A stretch of 64,000 nucleotides of DNA from positions 1,640,001 to 1,704,000 of the forward strand of contig NZ_CP094669.1 of assembly GCF_022827545.1 (NCBI RefSeq). The letters run 5' to 3'. This DNA is from Hymenobacter tibetensis. Its GTDB lineage: Bacteria > Bacteroidota > Bacteroidia > Cytophagales > Hymenobacteraceae. Shown here in pieces: positions 7,537-16,965 of this stretch (position 1 is the first letter of the stretch; every line of letters begins with the position of its first letter). The notes under the pieces were generated by a model. The model was not told the origin of the DNA. It was given only the letters and a program-made list of their open reading frames with translations, and did no database searches. Position numbers and translations under genes: made by a program.

Positions 7537-9834
7537 ATGAAACTACTGCCGCTTGCCGCGCTGCTTTTCGCATCCTTTCCAGCCTTCGCCCAGAAAGCCA
7601 AGTCCACCGAAAACCTCGTGCAATACGCTAAACCTCTGGTGGGCACGGCCCGGATGGGGCATACCTATCCTGGGGCCACAGTGCCCTTCGGCATGGTGCA
7701 GCTTTCGCCCGATACCGACACGCTGAGCTACGAGCTGAACGGCAAGTACAACCCCCGCATGTATGAGTACTGCGCTGGCTATCAGTACGCCGATAAAACC
7801 ATCGTTGGTTTCTCCCATACCCACTTCAGCGGTACCGGCCACTCCGACTTGGGCGACTTTCTGGTGATGCCCACCACTGGCCCGCTCCAACTTAATCCCG
7901 GCACCGCCGACCAGCCTGAGGGCGGCTTCCGCTCCCGGTTTTCGCACCAGAACGAGGTGGCCGAGCCCGCCTACTACCGCGTCAAGCTCGACGACCACAA
8001 CATTCTGGCCGAGCTAACGGCCTCCAACCGGGTGGGCATGCACCAGTACACGTTCCCGCAGTCCGACCAAGCCCACATCATCCTCGACCTCACGGCCGGC
8101 ATCTATAATTACCCTGACAAGAACGTCTGGACCTTTGTGCGAGTGGAAAACGACACGCTCGTGACGGGCTACCGCCAAACCCACGGCTGGGCGCGCACCC
8201 GCACCGAGTACTTCGCCATGAGCTTCTCGAAGCCGTTTGCCAGCTACGGCAGCCGCAACCTGTCCAAGAAACAAGTGTACCGCGGCTTCTGGGGCCGTTT
8301 CGACCAGAGCAAGAACTTCCCCGAACTGGCCGGCGAGCAGCTGCGGTTATTCTTCGATTTCAAAACCACGGCCGGGGAAAAGGTGAAAGTGAAAATGGCC
8401 TTGTCGGGGGTGAGCACCGAGGGGGCACTGCGCAACATGCGGGCCGAGGTGCCGGGCTGGGACTTCGAGGCGGTAAAGCGGGCGGGGCAAGCGTTGTGGC
8501 AGCAGGAGCTAGGTAAAGTGGTAATTGAGTCGCCGAAGCGGGCCGACAAGGAGAACTTCTACACGGCCATGTACCACGCCGCCCTCAGCCCCACCACCTA
8601 CATGGACGTGGACGGCCAGTACCGCGGCCTCGACCAGAACATTCATAAGGCCGAGGGTTTCACCAACTACACGTCGTTTTCGCTCTGGGACACCTACCGC
8701 GCCCTGCACCCGCTCTACAACCTGCTGCAACCCAAGCGCAACGCCGACATGGTGCAATCCATGCTGGCGCACTTCGACCAGAGCACCATGCACATGCTGC
8801 CTATCTGGAGCCACTACGCCAACGAAAACTGGTGCATGATTGGCTACCACTCGGTGCCTGTGATTGTGGATGCCGTGCTGAAAGGCGTCGTGCCTGCCGA
8901 CCAGGCCCAGCGCGCCCTCGACGCCTGCGTGACCACCGCCCACCAGCAGCGCTACGACGGTATCAATTACTACGAACAGCTCGGCTACGTGCCCGAAGAC
9001 AAGAGTGGCTCGTCGGTATCCAAAACGCTGGAATACGCCTACGACGACTGGTGCATTGCCCAACTGGCCAAAAAGCTAGGCAAGACGGACATCGAAGCGG
9101 AGTTCAGCAAGCGCGCCCAGAACTGGCAGAACGTGTACGACCAGCGCATCAACTTCATGCGCCCCCGCCTCGCAGACGGTAGCTTCCGCCCGCGCTTCGA
9201 CGTGCTGAGCACCCACGACCAGGGCTTCATCGAAGGCAACGCCTGGAACTACAGCCTCTACGTGCCCCAGGACCCAAACGCGCTTATCGCCAAAATGGGC
9301 GGCGAGAAGAAGTTCCTGCCCCACCTCGATTCGCTGTTCACCATGCACCTGCCGGATAAGTTCTTCGCCGAAACCGAGGATATCACCCGCGACGGTATCA
9401 TCGGCAACTACGTGCATGGCAACGAACCCGCCCACCACGTGGCCTACCTCTACAACTGGACCCAGCAGCCCTACAAAACCCAGGCCCGCGTCCGCATGAT
9501 TCTGCCCAAGATGTACCGCCCCACCCCCGACGGCCTCGGTGGCAACGACGACTGCGGGCAGATGTCGGCCTGGTACATTTTTTCGTCCCTGGGCTTCTAT
9601 CCCGTGGCCCCCGGCTCACCGGAGTATGCCCTCGGCAGCCCCGCCGTGCACGGCGCCACCATCAACCTGGAAAACGGCAACACCTTCCGCATTACTGTCA
9701 AAAACCAGAGCGACAAAAACGTCTACGTGAAGGAAGTGCGCCTCAACGGCCAGAAACTCACCCGTCCATTCCTGCAATATGCCGATGTGGTGAAGGGCGG
9801 GGAGTTAGTGTTTACGATGGCAGGAAAGCCGTGA
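7537..9834 (+). CDS. Glycoside hydrolase family 92 alpha-1,2-mannosidase, exported
   Basis: 765-residue GH92 enzyme that removes alpha-linked mannose from N-glycan- or yeast-mannan-like polymers in a calcium-dependent, inverting reaction (family knowledge). Residues 1-18 form a signal peptide ending AFAQ. Family hallmarks follow in order: VGTARMGHTYPGATVPFGMVQ, the GFSHTHFSGTGHSDLGD loop near residue 90, SLWDTYRALHPLY, NEPAHHVAYLYN near 630, and the C-terminal GGNDDCGQMSAWYIFSSLGF. It should act in the periplasm or at the cell surface. Many Bacteroidota place GH92 genes in PULs with SusC/SusD; none is adjacent here. It reads GC-rich, in contrast to the AT-rich gene that follows nine bases after its stop. 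Confidence 0.95.
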   Translation: MKLLPLAALLFASFPAFAQKAKSTENLVQYAKPLVGTARMGHTYPGATVPFGMVQLSPDTDTLSYELNGKYNPRMYEYCAGYQYADKTIVGFSHTHFSGTGHSDLGDFLVMPTTGPLQLNPGTADQPEGGFRSRFSHQNEVAEPAYYRVKLDDHNILAELTASNRVGMHQYTFPQSDQAHIILDLTAGIYNYPDKNVWTFVRVENDTLVTGYRQTHGWARTRTEYFAMSFSKPFASYGSRNLSKKQVYRGFWGRFDQSKNFPELAGEQLRLFFDFKTTAGEKVKVKMALSGVSTEGALRNMRAEVPGWDFEAVKRAGQALWQQELGKVVIESPKRADKENFYTAMYHAALSPTTYMDVDGQYRGLDQNIHKAEGFTNYTSFSLWDTYRALHPLYNLLQPKRNADMVQSMLAHFDQSTMHMLPIWSHYANENWCMIGYHSVPVIVDAVLKGVVPADQAQRALDACVTTAHQQRYDGINYYEQLGYVPEDKSGSSVSKTLEYAYDDWCIAQLAKKLGKTDIEAEFSKRAQNWQNVYDQRINFMRPRLADGSFRPRFDVLSTHDQGFIEGNAWNYSLYVPQDPNALIAKMGGEKKFLPHLDSLFTMHLPDKFFAETEDITRDGIIGNYVHGNEPAHHVAYLYNWTQQPYKTQARVRMILPKMYRPTPDGLGGNDDCGQMSAWYIFSSLGFYPVAPGSPEYALGSPAVHGATINLENGNTFRITVKNQSDKNVYVKEVRLNGQKLTRPFLQYADVVKGGELVFTMAGKP

Positions 9835-9842
9835 GACTTTAG

Positions 9843-10370
9843 ATGATTTTGGTTATTATACAGAGCATGATAACTGATAAAAATAAAGTATTGAAGGTGC
9901 TAAAAGCTGCGCTTGTCGACGCCTATTACACGCGCTTTAGTTATTGTATCACTGCTTTTGAGTGTGAATTATTCAATGATAATTTAGGTATTAGTGCGTA
10001 TATAGTGTTTAGTGAGGTAGAACTTGAGAATAAGATTGAATGGAAGAAATGGATAGATTCATATCCCTTTAATATCGACAACTGTAACGGTCCAGAAGAA
10101 CCTGCTAGGGCGTTTCTAATGGGCTTGTTGACGCAAGTGAGTATTCAGGATGTGGAAGAGGAAAAGGATGGTACGTTAATAGTTATTTTTCAAAACGGTA
10201 TGCGGATAAGGCTAGTAGGGGAAACAGAAGTCGAAGACACATCATGGAACATTGAATTTAGAAACAGTGACGGTGAAAGAATAGGTAACTGCACATGCTC
10301 TTTCAATGAAATGTTTTTGACTGTAAGCGAAGAGTTATCCAAAATGCTGCGTTTGCCTCACTACTCATGA
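9843..10370 (+). CDS. AT-rich hypothetical protein
   Basis: 175 residues, or 167 if translation starts at the second ATG at 9867 (MITDKNK). The protein is soluble and acidic, alternating helices and beta-strands, with GTLIVIFQNGMRIRLVG and ELSKMLRLPHYS near the end. No family is recognised. Base composition is strikingly AT-rich against the GC-rich GH92 gene just 8 bases upstream, so the gene was probably acquired separately despite the tight spacing. It could be an immunity-type protein, given the SUKH gene 300 bases downstream, but that is inference only. Confidence 0.6.
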   Translation: MILVIIQSMITDKNKVLKVLKAALVDAYYTRFSYCITAFECELFNDNLGISAYIVFSEVELENKIEWKKWIDSYPFNIDNCNGPEEPARAFLMGLLTQVSIQDVEEEKDGTLIVIFQNGMRIRLVGETEVEDTSWNIEFRNSDGERIGNCTCSFNEMFLTVSEELSKMLRLPHYS

Positions 10371-10462
10371 CCTAAACTGTCATCCTCCAGTACTGCCAGT
10401 GGGCTAACCTTGGGCTACGCTCAATATTGGTTCTGCCTTATTTGGGCAACCGGTAAGGTATT

Positions 10463-10657
10463 GTGCCGGCCTACAACTCCGGCCACTTCATGATGAACTG
10501 GACGGTAGCACTCAACAATTTTCTGGCCCTGCTCCCGGCCGAGACTTCGAGCCGGAAGGCCAGCCACGGGTGCAGTATCATCATGCAAAACGGCCAGCTT
10601 ATTGCCGCGTATTTCAACGACTGGTGGATGAGCAGGTACGAAGGCCCCAACGAGTAG
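10463..10657 (+). CDS. Possible small gene or gene fragment (64 codons)
   Basis: An open frame from a GTG at 10463, preceded by an in-frame stop, ends 7 bases before the ATG of the SUKH-like gene. The product contains NNFLALLPAETS and NDWWMSRYEG. Close spacing to the next gene and a protein-like composition argue for coding. The GTG start, lack of a known family and short length argue for a leftover C-terminal fragment of a larger immunity-type protein. Confidence 0.3.
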   Translation: MPAYNSGHFMMNWTVALNNFLALLPAETSSRKASHGCSIIMQNGQLIAAYFNDWWMSRYEGPNE

Positions 10658-10664
10658 CCTGTAT

Positions 10665-11261
10665 ATGGAAGTCAATAAGATAGAGGACGTTATTATTCCG
10701 CAACGAGTCATTGGGATGGATACGGGCTGGGAGCAGGAAATAGCGCCCATCATTGCGGGCTACGCCGACCACATCATGGAAGAGCCGGCCGAACCGGCAT
10801 CGGCAGAGGGCATACGTGCCTGCGAACAGCGGCTGGCAACCACGCTGCCCGAAGATTTGAAGCTCTTCTATCTGCGCTTTGGGGCGGCTAAGCTAGGTGA
10901 AATACTATGCCCGCTAAAGGAGTTTGTAGGCTGGTCGGCGGAAAGTATGGAGGGCTATACTGCCGATGAACAGGACGTGCTCCAAAACATGGTCGTATTC
11001 GGCGAATACCTCGGCAATGGCAATCTGTGGTGTTTTCACAAGCAAACGAAAGCCATCTACTATTTCGACCATGACACCGAGCCCAACATCAACAGCATGT
11101 TCGCCAGCTTTTACGAGTATCTCCGTGCTTTGCTTGTCTTCACCCAAGGAGAAATGGGCAGCCATATCGAAGGGTTGGAAGAAGAATGTGAGGCTATTGT
11201 TGTGTCTATGATAGGGCAGGAGCGGGTACGCAAATGGAGATACTTCGGCGGCTGGGAGTAA
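10665..11261 (+). CDS. SMI1/KNR4 (SUKH) family protein, possible orphan immunity protein
   Basis: 198 residues with the pattern of the SUKH superfamily: an N-terminal helix ACEQRLATTLPEDLKLFYLRFG (around residues 53-74), a strand-rich middle with GEYLGNGNLWCF and YYFDHD, and a final helix NINSMFASFYEYLRALL. Bacterial SUKH proteins are typically immunity proteins that neutralise polymorphic or contact-dependent toxins (family knowledge). No toxin, Rhs or secretion gene is visible beside it, so it would be an orphan immunity gene. The start is the ATG seven bases after the preceding small frame. Confidence 0.75.
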   Translation: MEVNKIEDVIIPQRVIGMDTGWEQEIAPIIAGYADHIMEEPAEPASAEGIRACEQRLATTLPEDLKLFYLRFGAAKLGEILCPLKEFVGWSAESMEGYTADEQDVLQNMVVFGEYLGNGNLWCFHKQTKAIYYFDHDTEPNINSMFASFYEYLRALLVFTQGEMGSHIEGLEEECEAIVVSMIGQERVRKWRYFGGWE

Positions 11262-11364
11262 TAGCTTTCTTGTAGAACCCCAACCAGCGCGCGTTGCGCT
11301 GCGCAAACGTGCGCCAGGTGAAGCTGTGCTTTGTACACAACCATTATGCTTCTACAAGCTCCAT

Positions 11365-11904
11365 ATGAAATTGCCTCTGGAAACACTCCGCCTGCTCCTG
11401 CGGCCAATAGAGCTAGCTGATGCGCCCGGCATTCTGGCGCTGGATTCCGACCCTGATGTGTTGCGCTACGTGCCGAACGCGCCCCTCAGCACCCTAGCCG
11501 AGGCGACGACTATTATCGAGTACATCCGGGCGCAATATCAACGCAACGGCATCGGGCGGTGGGCAGTGGAACGTAAGGAAGACGGTACCTTTATCGGCTG
11601 GTGCGGCCTGAAGCTCGTCAACGACACCGAGTTCAACGGGCGCACCAACTATTACGACCTTGGCTACCGTCTACTGCCCCGGTATTGGGGCTGCGGCTAC
11701 GCTTCGGAAGCCGCTGAAGCTAGTGTGCGCTATGGGTTCGAGGTGCTGCACCTGCCCGTTATCAATGCCACGGTGATGCAAGGAAACAGAGCGTCGTGCC
11801 GCGTTGTCGAGAAGCTAGGCTTGGTGCGGGTGGCGGATTTCACTGAGGCCGACAGTGGCGCCTGGTATTGGTACGAAAAGCAAAACAGCGCCACAAAGAG
11901 CTAA
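11365..11904 (+). CDS. GNAT N-acetyltransferase, RimJ/RimL type
   Basis: 179-residue acetyl-CoA-dependent acetyltransferase. It opens with the RimL-like LETLRLLLRPIELADA, then IGRWAVERKEDGTFIGWCGL, YDLGYRLLPRYWGCGYASEAA (the acetyl-CoA loop region) and NRASCRVVEKLGLVRV, which is the classic order for enzymes modifying protein N-termini, ribosomal proteins or antibiotics. The substrate is not predictable. I place the start at ATG 11365 (MKLPLETLRL) because an upstream in-frame ATG would add 13 residues unlike the family. Confidence 0.9.
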   Translation: MKLPLETLRLLLRPIELADAPGILALDSDPDVLRYVPNAPLSTLAEATTIIEYIRAQYQRNGIGRWAVERKEDGTFIGWCGLKLVNDTEFNGRTNYYDLGYRLLPRYWGCGYASEAAEASVRYGFEVLHLPVINATVMQGNRASCRVVEKLGLVRVADFTEADSGAWYWYEKQNSATKS

Positions 11905-12076
11905 CAGCCAACATTTGGTGTTAAGCCTGGTTGTTGTGACAGTTGGAATGTGTGCTTGTTCGATTTAGGGCACGATGCACACACCAGCACGGTGCCCGTG
12001 CGGCGGGCCTATCAACAGGTTTCACTGATTTGATGGGGTGCTACGGGTAGTGCAGCTGTCGGATAAGCGTTATTGC

Positions 12077-12580
12077 ATGCAGGATATTGTTTACAGCACC
12101 GTGGGCTTCGTGCACTTGGTTGCGGCGCTGGCTTCGTTGTTGTTGGGTACTATGGTGCTGGCCTTGCAGAAAGGAGGCCGACGCCACAAACGCTTAGGGT
12201 ATGCCTACGTAAGCTGCCTGCTGGTAATGCTCGGTACCTCGTTTGGTATCTACCGCCAGTACCAGGGCTTCGGGATATTTCACGTGGCGGCGTTGCTGAG
12301 TGCCGTCACGCTAGGCGCCGGCATGGTGCCAGTGCTGCGCAAGAAGCCCGCCCGAACGTGGCGAACGTTGCACTACAGCTTTATGTACCTGTCGGTGCTG
12401 GAATTGTATGTGGCCTTGGTAGCTGAGGTGCTGGTGCGCATGCCAGGCTGGTCGTTTTGGGAAGTGGTCGGTGCCTCTGTAGCGGTGGTGGGGGTACCGG
12501 GGGCGGTGCTGTTCGGGCGTTTGCGTAGGCGGTGGCAGCGTTCCAGGCGCCCGCAGGTGGCAGCCGAGGTGTACGCCTAA
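12077..12580 (+). CDS. DUF2306-like multi-pass membrane protein
   Basis: 167 residues with about five hydrophobic helices. HLVAALASLLLGTMVL is followed by the short basic loop GGRRHKRLGYAYV, and a second pair contains HVAALLSAVTLGAGM and RTLHYSFMYLSV. The GxxRHkrlGy loop and histidines resemble DUF2306-type membrane proteins of unknown function, for which I claim no activity. The C-terminus is arginine-rich and cytoplasmic. ATG 12077 (MQDIVYS) is preferred over an upstream GTG at 12038. Confidence 0.7.
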   Translation: MQDIVYSTVGFVHLVAALASLLLGTMVLALQKGGRRHKRLGYAYVSCLLVMLGTSFGIYRQYQGFGIFHVAALLSAVTLGAGMVPVLRKKPARTWRTLHYSFMYLSVLELYVALVAEVLVRMPGWSFWEVVGASVAVVGVPGAVLFGRLRRRWQRSRRPQVAAEVYA

Positions 12581-12722
12581 GCAAGCAAGCAGCCTACGCA
12601 GTCTATGCTACGTGACTTGCAACTGTGGTGAGAAAGCTCAGAGGCTACAGAAATTGGATAACGGGCATATAGGAACTCGTGCTAGCTTTAGCACCAAATC
12701 CGTCCACTCATCCTACCCATCC

Positions 12723-13997
12723 ATGAAATCCTGCCTGACTTTTGCAATACTAGCCTGTGCTGGTATTGCGCATGCCCAAAACAACCCAGTGAAAGTGGAA
12801 GTGAAACAAACTGCTGGTCGCTACGAGCTGCTACGGGGAGGAAAACCCTATTTCATCAACGGTGCGGGCGGCGGGCAGTTTCCAGAGCGCATCAAGGCCT
12901 ACGGCGGCAACTCTATTCGTACCTGGGGAACGAACGGTGCTGATAAGGTGCTGGCCGAAGCCAACAAAAATGGCCTTACCGTGATGCTGGGGCTGGATGT
13001 AGCCCGCGAACGGCACGGGTTCGACTACAACAACCCCCAGGCCGTGGCAGAGCAAGTACAGAAACTGCGCGCCGAAGTGCTCAAGTACAAAGACAACCCG
13101 GCCGTGCTGTTTTGGGGCATCGGCAATGAGCTGAACCTGGAATACACCAACCCCAAGGTGTGGGATGCTGTGCAGCAGATAGCGCAGATGATTCATGAGG
13201 TAGACCCCAACCACCCAACCAGCACCGTGTTGGCGGGTTGCAACAAGAAGGAAGTGGACTACATCAAAGCCAAGTGTCCGGCAGTAGATATCCTTAGCAT
13301 TAACACCTACGCCGGTTTGGCAGCTATTCCGCAGCAGGTCCGCACCACGGGCTGGACGGGGCCTTACGTAGTAGCCGAGTGGGGGCCAACAGGCCATTGG
13401 GAAAGCCCCGTTACGCCCTGGAAAGCCTCGGTGGAGGAAACCAGCAGCCAGAAAGCCGCCGTGTACCAAAGCCGCTACGAAGCGTCGGTGGCCAAAGACA
13501 AGACCCAGTGCCTCGGTACCTACGTGTTCTTGTGGGGTCAAAAGCAGGAGCGCACGCCCACTTGGTACGGCATCTTCACCGAGGACGGCAAAGAATCGGA
13601 AGTGGTGGATGTGATGCAGTATTTGTGGAGCGGGAAGTGGCCCCAGAACCGCGCCCCGCACCTGGCCTCGTTCCAGCTCGATGGCAAGCAGGCCACCGAC
13701 AACGTGTACCTGCAACCCGGCAAAGCATACCCCGTGCACGCCACCGTATCTGACCCCGACAACGACCCCCTGACGTACCGCTACGAGTTGCTGCCCGAAA
13801 GCACCGACCTTAAATCGGGTGGCGACCGGGAAAGCCGCCCGGCCGCTATACCAAACTTGATTCCGGCGGGCGCCAAGGCTCAAACCACGTTCAAAGCGCC
13901 CACCAAAGCCGGCGCCTACCGCCTGTTCGTGTACACCTACGACGGTCACGATAACGTAGCTACGGCCAACATACCCTTTTATGTAAAGGAGAACTAA
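12723..13997 (+). CDS. Exported TIM-barrel glycoside hydrolase (GH2/GH5-like) with C-terminal Ig-like domain
   Basis: 424 residues. Residues 1-18 form a signal peptide (MKSCLTFAILACAGIAHA). The barrel carries YFINGAGGGQ, the acid/base glutamate in LFWGIGNELN and the probable nucleophile in VVAEWGPTGHW, a pattern of clan GH-A enzymes (GH2 TIM-barrel or GH5/GH39 relatives). The last ~110 residues (from NRAPHLASFQ) form a cadherin/Ig-like module with VSDPDNDPLTYRYE, likely carbohydrate- or surface-associated. The substrate is probably a beta-linked glycan but is not identifiable. The start at 12723 is chosen because the signal peptide begins there; the frame extends upstream without sense. Confidence 0.85.
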   Translation: MKSCLTFAILACAGIAHAQNNPVKVEVKQTAGRYELLRGGKPYFINGAGGGQFPERIKAYGGNSIRTWGTNGADKVLAEANKNGLTVMLGLDVARERHGFDYNNPQAVAEQVQKLRAEVLKYKDNPAVLFWGIGNELNLEYTNPKVWDAVQQIAQMIHEVDPNHPTSTVLAGCNKKEVDYIKAKCPAVDILSINTYAGLAAIPQQVRTTGWTGPYVVAEWGPTGHWESPVTPWKASVEETSSQKAAVYQSRYEASVAKDKTQCLGTYVFLWGQKQERTPTWYGIFTEDGKESEVVDVMQYLWSGKWPQNRAPHLASFQLDGKQATDNVYLQPGKAYPVHATVSDPDNDPLTYRYELLPESTDLKSGGDRESRPAAIPNLIPAGAKAQTTFKAPTKAGAYRLFVYTYDGHDNVATANIPFYVKEN

Positions 13998-14131
13998 GCT
14001 GTTCTACAATTCCGCTGTTGCGTGCAAGCCAGGGCGTTGGGGTAGTGCTAGATTCTCTGGTGGACTCCCTTTCAGCCGGCGACTTACGGCAGGCGCGAGT
14101 TGCAGAACCCCATAAACGAGCTTGGTAGCCA

Positions 14132-16696
14132 CTACTGCGCCCGTCGTCTTTCGTCCTCGGCGCCGGTGCGGCGGGTGGTGGAAGTGGCTTTGTCGTTGCC
14201 TAGCTTCCAGCTCAAGGATAGGGTCACGGCGCGGGAGTCGCGGCGGAGGAAGAGGTTTTCCTGGTAGTTGTTGTAGCGCGAGGTGGCCCGCAACGGGGTG
14301 GTGTACAAAATGTCGGTGGCGGCCAACTTGATGGTGCCTTTCTTGTCCCACACCGCTTTCTGCACGCCCACCCCCACTTGCCCAAACGGCTGGAAAATAA
14401 AGAAACCCACGCGCTGCCGCGAATTGTAATTGGCGTTTAGTTCGGCGCTCCAGCCGTTGCCCATCGTGAAGGTGCTGTTGCTGCTGATGTTGAAGGCGCT
14501 CTGGCCACGGTTCAGGGAGGTGCCAGCCAAGCTACCCTGGTAATGGATGTAGAAGAACACGGCGTTGTTGTAGATATTCCACCACTTGGTTGGGCTTAAG
14601 GGCGCCGTGAGGGTCAGGGCCACATACTGCTGCCGGTCCAGGTTCACGTACTGCGACACGGTGGTGCTGTCGGATTCGGGCTGGGCCACGTCGGTGATGG
14701 GGTCTTGCGTGACGCTGTAGCTGAGGCCAGTCGTGAATTTCTGCTTGAACGTGTGGCTTAGCTCCACATTGTAGCTGGTTTCCGGCCGCAGGGTAGGGTT
14801 GCCTTTGCCCGAAGTCGTGGGGTCGATGACGAAACGGAAGGGGTTGAGCTGTCGGTAGGAAGGCCGGTTGATGCGGCGGCTCAAGGACGTGGACAACTCG
14901 TGCTGCTCACTAAGCGTGTATTTCAGGCCGGCACTCGGAAACAACTGGTAGTAGTCGCGCCGGAAGTTGTCGTCGGCTACCTGCTGTTGGCCTTTCATAG
15001 ACGTTTGCTCGCCCCGCAGGCCGGCTTGCACGCTCAGCTTGTTGATGGTGTGCGTTAGGTTGGCATATGCCGCCGTGATAAGCTCGTCGTACTCAAATTG
15101 GTTGGTACGCCCCAGGTCCACGGTGGTAATGTCGTTGACGGTGTTCTCAAACAGAACGTCGTTGGTGGAATGGACCTTGCTGGCCTTGATGCCCGTTTCG
15201 AGGCGAGTTTGTGAGGTCAGCGGGTGCGTATAGTCCGCCTTTGCGGCCTGAATGGTTAGCTCGCCGGTCTGGTCGCCGGTGAGGGTAGCGCTTGGGCGGC
15301 CCGAAAGTTCGAAGAAGGTGGTTTGGCGCTGCAACCGATGCGTAACGTAGCTGGCGTAGTCCACATCGGCCGTTAACTCTGCGTTGCCGGCGGCAGCCGA
15401 ACCGAAGGTATGTTTGAAATTGAGACTTCCCCCAATGTTGGGGTTGTTGCCCTGGGTGGTACTCAAGGCTGTATAATAGTCTTGGACCTGCCCCGCGGCA
15501 TCGTAGAACGTGCTGGTGTTAATGCCTTTGCCATTGGGCAGCGGACGCGGCACGGCAAACCCGTTGAGGGTAGCGCCCAGCACCGTGTTTTTCGACAGGT
15601 TCCAATCGGCCCCGAGTTTGTAAATCAAGTAATGGTCGCTGGATTCAATGCGGTTGCGCTGGTCGCTGGTGCCGCGCAGCACGGAGGCTTCATTCAGGGA
15701 GTCGTAGAAGTAGCGGTAGGTGTTCCGGATGCCAAAACCTCGCCGGCGGGTGTAGTTTGCGGAGGCGAAGATGTTCAGGTTTTTGGTGCGGTGGTTGCCT
15801 GAAAAGCCGCTGGTAAACTTGTTGTACTCGGTGCGGCCGTAGCTGGCATTGACGGTGCCGTTGGTGCCCTGGCGCTGGTCTTTTTTGAGGTTGATGGCAA
15901 TAATGCCGGCGCCGCCCTGCGCATCATATTTCGCGGGTGGATTGGTAATCAGCTCGATGCTCTTGAGTTGGTCGGCGGGCAAAGAGCGCAGGTAGTCCGC
16001 CAGCTCGGAGCCAGTCATGGGCTGGCGCTTGCCGTCGATGAGCACTAACAAGCCTTGCCGGCCACGCAAAGCCAGATTGTCGTTGCCATCCACTGTCACG
16101 CCAGGGGCCCGGCTAAGTACGTCCAGGGTGGTGTTGCCGGCGGCTAAGGTGGAGCCTTCCACGTTTACCACCGTCCGGTCGGCGAGGCGCTCAAACAACG
16201 GTTTCTGGCCTATCACCTGCACTTCTTTCAGCGCTGTAGCACCGCTTGATTGTAGCACGATGCCCGGCAGCGCCACGCCCCCCGAGGCCAGAGCAAACGG
16301 CTCACTCCAGTGCCGCACAAACCCCATTTGCACCGCCGATACCCGGTAACGGCCCTCGGTTGGCCGCTCAAACCGAAAAGCGCCGCTCGCGTCGGTGAAT
16401 TCAGTTTTTACCACTGTTGAGTCGGTAGCGCGGTGTAACGTCACGGTGGCGTAGTCAATGGGCGCGCCCGCCGCCGTGCGGATAGTTCCGGTTATAGTAG
16501 TGGCACTTTGAGCTAGGGCAGGAGCTGTCAACCAGGCAAGTGCTACCACCCAAAGCCCAGTTAGCAAGGAAAGGAAGCGAGTAGAGATAGTACCGTTCAA
16601 AGCAGAGAAAGTAGGAGTGGGGAAGCGGAATAGCACAGCGGAATGCAAGTCCAAACGGCAGCAGATGCTGGGGCATGGCTTCGCCAAGCGTAGCAA
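14132..16696 (-). CDS. Outer-membrane beta-barrel (TonB-dependent receptor-like) protein with carboxypeptidase-type N-domain
   Basis: 854 residues from the ATG, or 822 from a TTG at 16600 that sits better before the signal sequence (LLTGLWVVALAWLTAPALAQ). After the signal comes a CarboxypepD-reg domain (ITGTIRTAAGAPIDYATVTL), a plug with DVLSRAPGVTVDGNDNLALRG, VLIDGKRQP and IELITNPPAKYDAQGGAGII, and then a long barrel of the type often annotated outer membrane beta-barrel family 3. It ends in WKLGND plus a basic tail. Such proteins take up or bind large nutrients; the ligand is unknown. No SusD or regulator gene is adjacent. It is convergent with the glycosidase upstream in the window. Confidence 0.88.
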   Translation of the reverse strand: MLRLAKPCPSICCRLDLHSAVLFRFPTPTFSALNGTISTRFLSLLTGLWVVALAWLTAPALAQSATTITGTIRTAAGAPIDYATVTLHRATDSTVVKTEFTDASGAFRFERPTEGRYRVSAVQMGFVRHWSEPFALASGGVALPGIVLQSSGATALKEVQVIGQKPLFERLADRTVVNVEGSTLAAGNTTLDVLSRAPGVTVDGNDNLALRGRQGLLVLIDGKRQPMTGSELADYLRSLPADQLKSIELITNPPAKYDAQGGAGIIAINLKKDQRQGTNGTVNASYGRTEYNKFTSGFSGNHRTKNLNIFASANYTRRRGFGIRNTYRYFYDSLNEASVLRGTSDQRNRIESSDHYLIYKLGADWNLSKNTVLGATLNGFAVPRPLPNGKGINTSTFYDAAGQVQDYYTALSTTQGNNPNIGGSLNFKHTFGSAAAGNAELTADVDYASYVTHRLQRQTTFFELSGRPSATLTGDQTGELTIQAAKADYTHPLTSQTRLETGIKASKVHSTNDVLFENTVNDITTVDLGRTNQFEYDELITAAYANLTHTINKLSVQAGLRGEQTSMKGQQQVADDNFRRDYYQLFPSAGLKYTLSEQHELSTSLSRRINRPSYRQLNPFRFVIDPTTSGKGNPTLRPETSYNVELSHTFKQKFTTGLSYSVTQDPITDVAQPESDSTTVSQYVNLDRQQYVALTLTAPLSPTKWWNIYNNAVFFYIHYQGSLAGTSLNRGQSAFNISSNSTFTMGNGWSAELNANYNSRQRVGFFIFQPFGQVGVGVQKAVWDKKGTIKLAATDILYTTPLRATSRYNNYQENLFLRRDSRAVTLSLSWKLGNDKATSTTRRTGAEDERRRAQ

Positions 16697-16908
16697 GCTG
16701 GGCCAGCCCGTAGGGGTTTCGAGTGTAGCCTCCGCTGACGGCCAATGGGCGACCAGGAAGAGCAGACAAACCAGTAAGTGCGTTGAATTCAGGTGTGGAT
16801 ACCGCGCGAACTTCCAGACGTTACAGCTAAACGGAATATTTTTTTCGCCTTTTCAGGTTTCCGCAGCGTCTCTTGCCGCGCCCGCTTGTTGATTTTGCTA
16901 CCAGTTGA

Positions 16909-16952
16909 AAGTTGAAAGCCCGCTCCAAACCAGTGAAGCGGGCTTTCAACTT
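16909..16952. terminator. Hairpin terminator downstream of sbcD
   Basis: Arms 16909-16924 and 16937-16952 are perfectly complementary over 16 bases with a 12-base loop, followed by TTTTG on the plus side. It lies just after the sbcD stop (minus strand) and before the receptor gene's start region, so it most likely ends sbcD transcription. Confidence 0.7.
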
Positions 16953-16965
16953 TTGTTGTGTGGGG

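Noticed and set aside
12831..13949. 372-codon minus-strand frame
   Set aside because: Entirely antisense to the exported glycosidase, which has a signal peptide and catalytic motifs; the antisense product is unlike any protein.
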